Positions 56,061 through 64,000 of a stretch of 64,000 nt of DNA are shown in pieces. The notes beneath the pieces are model-generated. The model worked only from the letters and a program-made list of their open reading frames with translations. It was not told the origin of the DNA and did not search any database. Within the stretch, counting starts at the first letter, position 1, and each line of letters opens with the position of its first letter. The DNA is from Liolophura sinensis (lineage: Eukaryota; Mollusca; Polyplacophora; Chitonida; Chitonidae): the NCBI RefSeq assembly GCF_032854445.1, contig NC_088301.1:23592226-23656225 (forward strand), in the 5' to 3' direction. Made by a program: the position numbers and the translations under genes.

Positions 56061-57276
56061 TTGTTTATTATTGTACCATTGTTTCAGTTTGATACAACAA
56101 GTCGATGAAACTTCATTCCTGCAAGCCAAATAAATTATCCTTAAAAATCTACATAACGGTTTGAACACGGAATCGCTTTCAAGCCTCTAAAAGCCAGTCT
56201 ATATAGGTATGAAAATTAGTCTTGTAATTATTGATCTCGCGAGGTAACTCGTCCTCCTGACTAAAAGCTTGAGATGGACACGAACTTATGAGATCATTAA
56301 CCAGGGACCGATTGTCTGGGGTAAGAACACGGCTTAGCGTATGACTGAGTATAGGAGGGATCACTCCAGAATAAATGACCTACACTTGACTGCCTTGTTT
56401 GAGGATTTATCATGGATTATTTTCATGATCACCACCATCCATAACACTGGCATGAAGTGGGGAATACCCTGGTTATGCAGGTAGGTGAAATTCATACGTT
56501 TTGTGAATGTTTACAACGTGTGGAAAGGAAAATCGATGCCTGTCAAAACACGGTTCAATGACTGATTTGCCCAGGGCTGGTAATATTTTTTATCAACAAT
56601 CTCGCTTAGCATGGGATGGCTCCACTTTTCTTTGTGTTCGCAGAGTAATGTCCGAGACCAAGAAGATGACCCCTGAAATGAGACGAGTGACGTCATCAAG
56701 ATCACGTTGATCGCAGCACTACTCTAGTAATCCGTTTATCCTATTTGCCAAATAAAGACAAATAGTGGTACTTGTGTAATAAAAAAGGACACACAAAGTC
56801 AAGAAAATCAGATTATCTCAGAAATTCATCACATCCGACTGATGAGATCAGATATATCCATTCATGTCTTACAACGTTTAATCGATCACAAAGTTTAAAT
56901 TCTGTAATCGAACAATTTAGACCAGCAATGTGATTGCAAAACAAACAGGTCCATAGCCCATAATACATCACAGTACATATCTGTGGTTTTTGAAAGATTT
57001 CTTACATGAAAGATATAAGCTATACGAGACATTATAGATAAGAGAGCCTTAAAAAACTATCACATAAATAAATTAGATGTACACCAGAGAAGTACAGGTC
57101 GTTAACTCAAAGATAACCAGTGGTTATAAGGGTTGAAATCGAAATATCGTAAAATAAGTTCTTTATACGTTGTAATTTTTTCTGTATCTATTATCGAAAG
57201 ATGATCTAAGGTTCAGCCATCAACTATGAACACGTGAGTATATCAGCCGTAGTATCTATTCTTACTTCAGAACTTA
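56061..57276. other. no recognisable feature
   Basis: No supported exon, RNA gene or repeat. Confidence 0.4.
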
Positions 57277-57455
57277 GGGGTCTCCGTGGCTCAGTTGATT
57301 AGCGCGCTAGCGCAGCGTAATGGCCCAGGAGTCTCTCACCAATGCGGTCGCTGTAAGTCCAGCTCATGCTGGCTTCCTCTCCGGCCGTATGTGGGAAGGT
57401 CTGACAGCAACCTGCGGATGGTCGTGGGTTTCCCCTGGGCTGTGCCCAGTTTCCA
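57277..57455 (+). repeat. SINE family A, 3' truncated, good head
   Basis: AGGGGTCTCCGTGGCTCAGT, then the A-box GATTAGCGCGCTAGCGCAGC. The body ends at CTGTGCCCAGTTTCCA with no tail. Loss of the 3' end is unusual for a retroposon and suggests a later deletion. Confidence 0.88.
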
Positions 57456-58594
57456 ATAAAACGGAATTCAAGTGTTTATAAGGCTTGGTAGCTTGATTCT
57501 TGACACTTTCTAAAATAGTTTTTGTAGAGGAATTGAAACTTTAGAAATGCCAAATTTTATTGTGACTTTACGCCCAACCAAAACTAAAAATGATAGCCAT
57601 GATTTCGCTGATGTACTCGCTTATGCTATCCAAACTGAAAATTAGCACTAATTGATGGTTTTCTTAAGAGGACAATGTATAGAAATTGTCCTTACAGAAA
57701 TCCTAATTTGATCCTAAATGACAAAGGGAAAAATACAGGACTGACACTTAAGAAATACATATTCTTAATTAGCATACCTTGGAGTGTATTTTAGCACTCT
57801 GGTGGAGTTATTTCCCCCTAGCATGCGACTACGACGCCCCCAACCCCCCACCCCACCACCTCCCCCTCCCCCCCCCTTTCCCCCATCCAGCTGTGTTCTT
57901 GTCAACTTGCATGTTGTGCACACTACTGCATTCATGGACATGCCAACTTGTAATGACAGTTAAGCAGTAAATTTCTGCTATATAGTTAGCATTTAGGTGC
58001 CATAATTGTTTACACATGATTTCTTTCGTAACCGTAAGCCATTTGCATTGCTTTTTTGATTGAACAGGACGTAAAACGTTTTCACACGTGTATTTAAGTA
58101 CTTATAAGTCTCTGAGTAATTTCTTAAACGAATATGGAGCGAAAAGCAGTGAATTTTCAATATGTAATATGCTGTTGTGGAATAAAAAGAGTTACTTGCA
58201 ATGACGTTGTTATTTGCCTACAAGAGTTGTTACCCCTGATCTGATATGCAAGCGGATTAAATGAATTCGAGTATTTTTTCATTCTTAAAGTGTTTTCCAG
58301 GAGTTTTGTATCATTATTTTTGTATACAGATTTAATTGTCATAACGGATACTTGTCGAGATTCAGATATAATGTGAATCACATTTGACCAATGTCTCTAC
58401 TCCATTTGAAGCATTATTTCATGGCGATTTATACGCATGTCATTCCGGATACATGTAGTTGTACATGTATATTTATGTATCCAACACATAACTGTGGATG
58501 CTGAATAACTGTCAGTTAATAAACAGAAATATATCTTCTACTGGGTGTTTGTCAGTCAAGATTACTCGTCTCTACAACATTGGTTTGGTATGTG
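57456..58594. other. no recognisable gene; C-rich tract inside
   Basis: 57838-57886 is a C-rich run on + (G-rich on minus, potential G-quadruplex). 57455-57545 has a faint Penelope-like segment (TTCTTGACACTTTCTAAAAT). The proline-rich frames here come from the C tract. Confidence 0.4.
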
Positions 58595-58655
58595 TACCAG
58601 GCATGCTATAATTAAGCCATGCATGCTATACTTAACCCATGCATGCTATAATTAA
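58595..58655 (+). repeat. 21-22-bp tandem repeat x 3
   Basis: GCATGCTATAATTAAGCCAT occurs three times with one or two changes. Confidence 0.85.
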
Positions 58656-59106
58656 ACTGATGTTTCAGATTGTTTGACATTATCCAGTTTGTTTAGTACT
58701 GGATCAAAAGATAAGAGAGGCCACTTCGAGGTCCTGTGTGTCAATCTATACATATTCTAGTCCACAAACGTTTTGAACTCGAGATGATGAACAAATCTCT
58801 CTGGGCCCCCAGATTAAGAGATAGATGACGAAACAGTAGCACATGTCAGCCACACCCAGACGAGCCTCTCAAAGAGCATAAGTGAAAAGTGACAAGTGGG
58901 TGTGTGCTTACACAGCCTGCAGGAGACATTTTTCGGAATGCTATGACTTACTGTAAAATACTGCATTTACCTGGACATGGATTCCAATACAAAAACAGGG
59001 CAATGAAATTCACGAAGTTTGTATTTCACATGGAGGTCGTCAGTAATGTGCTTTACATACAGGCCTATGCAAAACAAGAGCTAACTACGTTAAGTTTTTA
59101 TTGAGA

Positions 59107-59450
59107 TCCCAACCCTAACATTCACCTTCGCATTGCTTCTAATATACATGGGCAAAAGAAACAAGTTTATGAACTTTGTAATTTATTTATTAATTAATAT
59201 TCACAATGAGCATCAACGATGGAACACCTCATTGTGCCGTTGTGCTTTGCATATATATGCAAAACCCTCTGCCCAATACATGGGTCACTTCTGGGATGCC
59301 ACCCCCAACATTTACCTTAACGTTGATTCAAATAAACACGATACACTAAGTCAGGAATTCTATAATTTACGGTAATTAATATGCACACACCGTATCAACG
59401 ATGGAACATCCCACCTGTGTTATTGTGCTGTACACGTATACAAATTTTGT
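59107..59450 (+). repeat. diverged tandem duplication, about 180-bp period
   Basis: The blocks ACCCTAACATTCACCTTCG and ATCAACGATGGAACACCTCA recur as CCCCCAACATTTACCTTAACG and ATCAACGATGGAACATCCCA, about 180 bp on and in the same order, with TTGTGC and TATGCAAA/TATACAAA following. Confidence 0.7.
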
Positions 59451-61033
59451 CTATGTTTTTCTTTTTATTGGACGCTGACGATCGGGAAATGCCAAATGTC
59501 AAAATATACATACGAGATAAGAATAAGGAGAAAATCAGGCCAACACAGCGATGGCTTACGAGTACATGAAAATGAATGTTAAATCTTTAGCAGAGAAACT
59601 TAATTCTTACACAGGCAGTGCATTCTTACACAGGCAGTGCTATATAACAATGAGACTTGTCTGGTAATCATATGGTATTTGGCTTTGTATACAAAGTTGA
59701 CTCGAGATTTTAAAGGAGTTTTCGAGTCTTTGGGTGAGTTGATCTGAATTCAAGCGGAAAAAGCGCTTCGTTTATTCTGACCTCGACAAAAGGGTCTGTT
59801 CGGTCAAAATGGAGACCCCGATTCTGTGCACCAGTTAAAACTCCCGATTGCCATGCAGGGTATAAATATTATTTTGCTGTGAAATAATCGTAATCACTTA
59901 TTATTTGAATCCTCCCGAAACATTTTTTAACAACTAGTCAACTTCGTCAGCATTTTCTTCGAAGCCATATTATAATGTGAAAGCTAAAAAAAAACATAGA
60001 TGATTACGTAACAGCTAGGACAATTTATTTCCGCATTTATCTTTTTTTCCTAAATGATCTGGGTTGCCTGCATAAGACGAGAATATTCCTGGTGGTTTAC
60101 ATTCGAAATATCGATTTATGAATTAGGCTAAGAAAGATTTATATCTTATGTTAGAAAGCAGAGTTCCATTACATAGGCATGCATATTGAAAACACCGTCG
60201 TGAACGTTGCAGCCATGTCTGCAAATTTGTTATAATGAAAGGCTCTTTTATCAGTGCCCCAGCTTTCCTTTACCAGAAATACCCCTATACATTCAGCTGA
60301 GATAGCTCTGTCACATGCAGTGATGTATTGTACCAAAGACATCATCATATTCGAGATGTGTACCGAAAGCTATGCATCCCAACCATTTCCGACTGTTCTG
60401 ACGTCTTGGGCAACGCCAAGGCCAAACGAATTGTCAACACCTGGGTACACGTGGCACTTCGAACGTCTCATATCTTCTTTCTCTATATGTATTAACTTTG
60501 CATGAGGTTTCGACCACACCGGTGTACCGATATAGTTTCATTTTCTAAGTTATTTCCACAATTCTCATTTGGGAGTGCGTGTGAAAGGGACAAGGGATAA
60601 TGCCAACCGTGTATGCATTTAGCCTTGTTTGCCTGAATTTATTTAGGCTATGCTTGATCAGTGTATAGTTGGAGTATTCCCATCTATGTTCTAATTATAT
60701 TACAGCGATCTAGTACTTTAGCTGATTAAGTTAGGATGGGACACTCATTTGAAATTGGAAACTGTTACATTAAAGGTAAGTGAATAACTTACTGAAAGAC
60801 AGAAGAAGTTAGATGCAGGATAGATGCTGATTTTTTACTTAAGCTTCTTTTCTGTCCACGTTTCAACTAATGCTATTTTCGGATATCCTATTTCTAACTC
60901 CGCGCGGGGTGACTTTTCAGGGATACTCCCGAACTCCTCACAGTGAAGACCCCGCCCAGCTTTTTCGCGAAAGCCACATGCTGAACATGTTCTACAGGCC
61001 TACGACTGTCGCGGGCTGTTCAACAGTGTACAT
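59451..61033. other. no recognisable feature
   Basis: Nothing supported on either strand. Confidence 0.4.
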
Positions 61034-61364
61034 GAGAGTGAGTGAGTGAGTGCTTGGGGTTTAACGTCGTACTCAACAATTTTTCAGTCATATGACGACG
61101 AAGGAATCCTAATGGTGCATGTACGTGTAATGTGCCTCCTTGTTGCAGGGCGGATTTCCACCGCTCTTTTATTTAGTGCTGCTTCACTGGGACGACTTAC
61201 CGAAGGCAAGTAAGTCGCTCCGCCCGAGCCATTATACTGATACGGGTCAACCAGTCGTTGCACTATCCCCTTCATGCTGAGCGCCAAGCGAGGAAGTTAA
61301 AACTTCCTCTGTTAAAGTCTTAGGTGTGACTCGATCAAGGATTGATCCTGGATCTACCGGTGCA
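61034..61364 (-). repeat. SINE family B, near full length, with probable TSD
   Basis: On +, GAGTGAGTGAGTGAGTGCTT (inverse CACT tail), GGGGTTTAACGTCGTACTC, then the body to TTGATCCTGGATCTACCG. The tRNA A box is lost. GTG(T/C)ACATGA flanks both ends. It is very similar to 17451-17776. Confidence 0.92.
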
Positions 61365-61374
61365 CATGAAGAAG

Positions 61375-62600
61375 TATATAGCCAGAATAACATCAGTCAA
61401 TCTATATAACTGCTATATTTTAGCAATTTCTCACTTGTATATAGTTTACTGATGAGGTACTAAAACAGAACCGTTGACATTTTTCTACGAGTTGATAAAA
61501 CCAAGTAACAATGCAGTTATACATATTTTCTAAAATAATTTATTTGATAAAACTCCGTTTAAGTATGCACTACACAAGTAAAGCTGTTAAAGTGGTGCCA
61601 TCCTGTGGTAAAATCCTCCTCATGATGCTGATGAGACATCACATCAAACCTCCATACACCTGTAAGTGTGCCAGAAACATCAGGCATATTTGGCTTCTCA
61701 TGAGGAAAAACGTTCAGAGAAAAATAGTAGTTTCAAATCTTGGACTTCAAAGGTTATGTATTACAATTAAGAAGTGTAGTTGAAGTCAGCCTACTGTGCA
61801 GCTATACACTGAGCCCCAAGAAAGTGTAGGAATATATAGGTGAAGACAATAGGGCACGACAGACTCAAAGTACACTGAAACAATGTTTAGATACTTCATA
61901 CAAGGGCATTGAAGAAGTATTTCACGTGTACGGTGTTCTATTTATACCTATCATATCGAGGTAAAATGAACAACTGTGTCCGCCATTGTGCAATGTGAAT
62001 TTTAACAATTTGTGGGGAGGTGGGGGGGGGGGGGGGGGGGGGGAGAAAAGGCATATTGGCTCTGTATTATCACTACCACGAGCCATTTTGAAGAAGAATG
62101 TTTTAATTCTGTCCACCTGAAAAAACTGCAACTCGTACATAATTTGCATGCAGTGTAATTATCGTCACTACAATTTAATTATATGGGCGTAGTTGAAGTG
62201 ACAATGTCTAAGCAGTAACTCTTTAAGCCGAGGTGACCTTTCCGAAACAAGGTTATCTCCCCCACTTTTTTGTCACTGTCCCCTTGTTACCTCCCCTGCA
62301 CCACATATTTCCCAGAAACTGATAAGTTCTTGTTGGCCTGTCGTTAGAAGCCATTTACATATATTATGCAATCCAGACAATTAAGGTGCATGTAGTCAAA
62401 GAATCTGTTGATTGAGCATAGAAAACACTGAACCAGTTTTCAGCAATAAGGCAGCAGAAAACTTGACTTGACTAAAAATAACGCTCACTGTTATACATCA
62501 CAACACTAAGTAAAACTACCAACTCGATTTTTGTCATGCTTTTCCTTTGGGATTTTTTTGTTTGTTACTTTCTAAGTACATCAAAACATTATGTCATGAG
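61375..62600. other. no recognisable gene; long G run
   Basis: 62015-62043 is a near-pure G tract on +. The 90-residue frame at 61511-61783 has no known domain. Confidence 0.4.
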
Positions 62601-64000
62601 TGGACAAATCATTACCATGACAGCCTTCTCTGAGGCTGTCAACACTGAGGAATAATAAGATTAAAGTTAATAGAATATTTACCTCCAATATACAATTTTG
62701 TAAAAAATCTGTTTTCAAATATGTTATTCTTTGAAAGAACAATATTTTCTGTCCTGATCACAGTTTCAGTGTTCTTCATACTGATTTTGAAATATTGGTT
62801 CATGTAATGTCTTTGTTTCTTGTTTTTTTTTCTTTTTTTTTTACATCTTAAAAACAGCAGCAACAACAACAACAAAAAAATACACACACACATGAACACA
62901 CATAAAAAGAATATAGGTCAAAATACGGATCATTGGCAATAAATCTATAATCTACAGATAAGATGAACTACACCACTAGAGGATAGGGCTAAAATGAAAC
63001 ATGGTAGATTTGCACAACTTGCACTGAAGAATACTGACCAAAAATGTACATTATCTAACACACTTTTACAAGACTGCTGAAACAGGTTAGCAAACATACA
63101 AAGACAACGTAATAATCATTGCTATTTGGGATCTAAATTCAGGACATCTAAAGCTCAGTCAGTACACTTTCTGCAAATATGGGAAGAATGGAAAAACACT
63201 TTAAAACTTCATTAATATAACTGAAAAAATATCAGTACTTAATAACTGTGATGCGAGAGATTTCTTTGGGGTTTTTTTGGTTTTTTTTTTTCAATTTTGA
63301 TTTTCAAGATTTACACATCGTTAGATCTTTTCCCCTCTGTTTTAAAAGTGAAATTGCCTGTTGTAACTGTACCTCAACAATCTTTTCAACGACAGGCAAT
63401 GACAACAACAGATTACTAAATAATCTAATAACATAGACAAGTTTGCGAGCCAAACATGGCTATGTTTCAACTATACAAGAGTAAGGCTAGAAACATCACA
63501 GTTGATGTTATGTACACTATGTGATATGAAGGGATGATAATTACAAATGAACTAGCCTGATTGGGTGACGAGCAGATACAATGGGAGGAAACTAGTATTC
63601 CTGGAGTGTCACAGCTAAAGGGATTCTGAATTGATTCTCACTGGCTGGTGTGAGAGATAGGCAAGTCCAGGCTAAGCCTAGCTTAAGCTGAATTTTAGGT
63701 ATGGCAGATTTATTCAAGCATGACCAAGGCTGCTAGGTTTAACCCATGAAACCCTATCTCCACCGTCAGCCAACAGCAATGATTCTGTATCCTTTACAAT
63801 GGACAGATATGGGTATAATACAGGATATGAATTTATGAGGGGGTTGAGAGGCATGATAGGGGACTGAGGATGCATAAGGAGGTTTGGGGGAAATGAGGAA
63901 AGGCACAGGGTACTGGCGACACTGGGTAAAGGAGTTAAATAGATTGGGTCAATCAACAATGCATTTACAAAACACATTCAAAACATCCATCAGGACCCTG
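62600..64000. other. no recognisable gene to window end
   Basis: Low-complexity tracts: T-rich 62820-62842, (CAA)n and (CA)n at 62858-62893, T-rich 63270-63292. The open frames here are composition artefacts or lack support. Confidence 0.4.

Noticed and set aside
57277-57350. tRNA gene
   Set aside because: The A and B box-like segments belong to a SINE head; no cloverleaf with an acceptor stem could be drawn. The same applies to all other SINE heads.
62639-62899. Leu-rich minus-strand frame resembling a signal peptide
   Set aside because: It comes from (CAA)n and T-rich low-complexity tracts.
63714-63977. 87-residue minus-strand frame at the window end
   Set aside because: Proline/leucine-rich composition with no domain. 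It could belong to a gene outside the window but nothing supports this.

Overview
This window is nuclear DNA of an invertebrate animal. The repeat content suggests a lophotrochozoan, probably a mollusc or brachiopod. Open reading frames are short, splice-like signals are present, and much of the sequence is repetitive. Two tRNA-headed SINE families of a type I associate with molluscan and related genomes are abundant. One ends in a GGCGTAAAACACCAATC core with an AAATAAAT tail. The other ends in CGTTAAACCCCAAGC with a CACT repeat tail. No search could be run, so the taxon is an inference.

Only one gene can be assembled with confidence. It is a secreted C-type lectin on the + strand, with exons at 36532-36589, 44173-44351, 46449-46554, 47185-47283 and 47901 (or 47922)-48226. 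All junctions agree in phase and a polyA signal lies at 48267. It encodes a signal peptide, one long-form C-type lectin domain with all six cysteines but a degraded calcium/sugar site, and a C-terminal PAN/apple-like region. The first intron (7.6 kb) and second intron (2.1 kb) are filled with SINEs, palindromic MITEs and Penelope debris.

Upstream, 16.0-23.7 kb is a tandem segmental duplication. Each copy carries its own minisatellite, a conserved promoter-like block and a near-identical signal-peptide first exon (18505-18595 and 22627-22714). Both exons end in the same phase and the same type of GT donor as lectin exon 1. They are either alternative first exons of the lectin locus or heads of duplicated secreted-protein genes whose bodies are lost or unrecognised.

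The flanks (0-16 kb and 24-64 kb, outside the lectin exons) are repeat-rich non-coding DNA. They hold about 20 copies or fragments of SINE family A, six of family B or its diverged relatives, at least five decayed Penelope-like reverse transcriptase fragments, one decayed non-LTR (LINE) reverse transcriptase, and a 207-bp mariner-type MITE that retains the start of its transposase. There are also two palindromic MITE families and several minisatellites. One 43-bp array of about 19 copies (53773-54590) looks to have been amplified from a Penelope terminal sequence. A possible Ig-like exon lies on the minus strand at 15.2-15.6 kb. The last 10 kb has little that I can identify.
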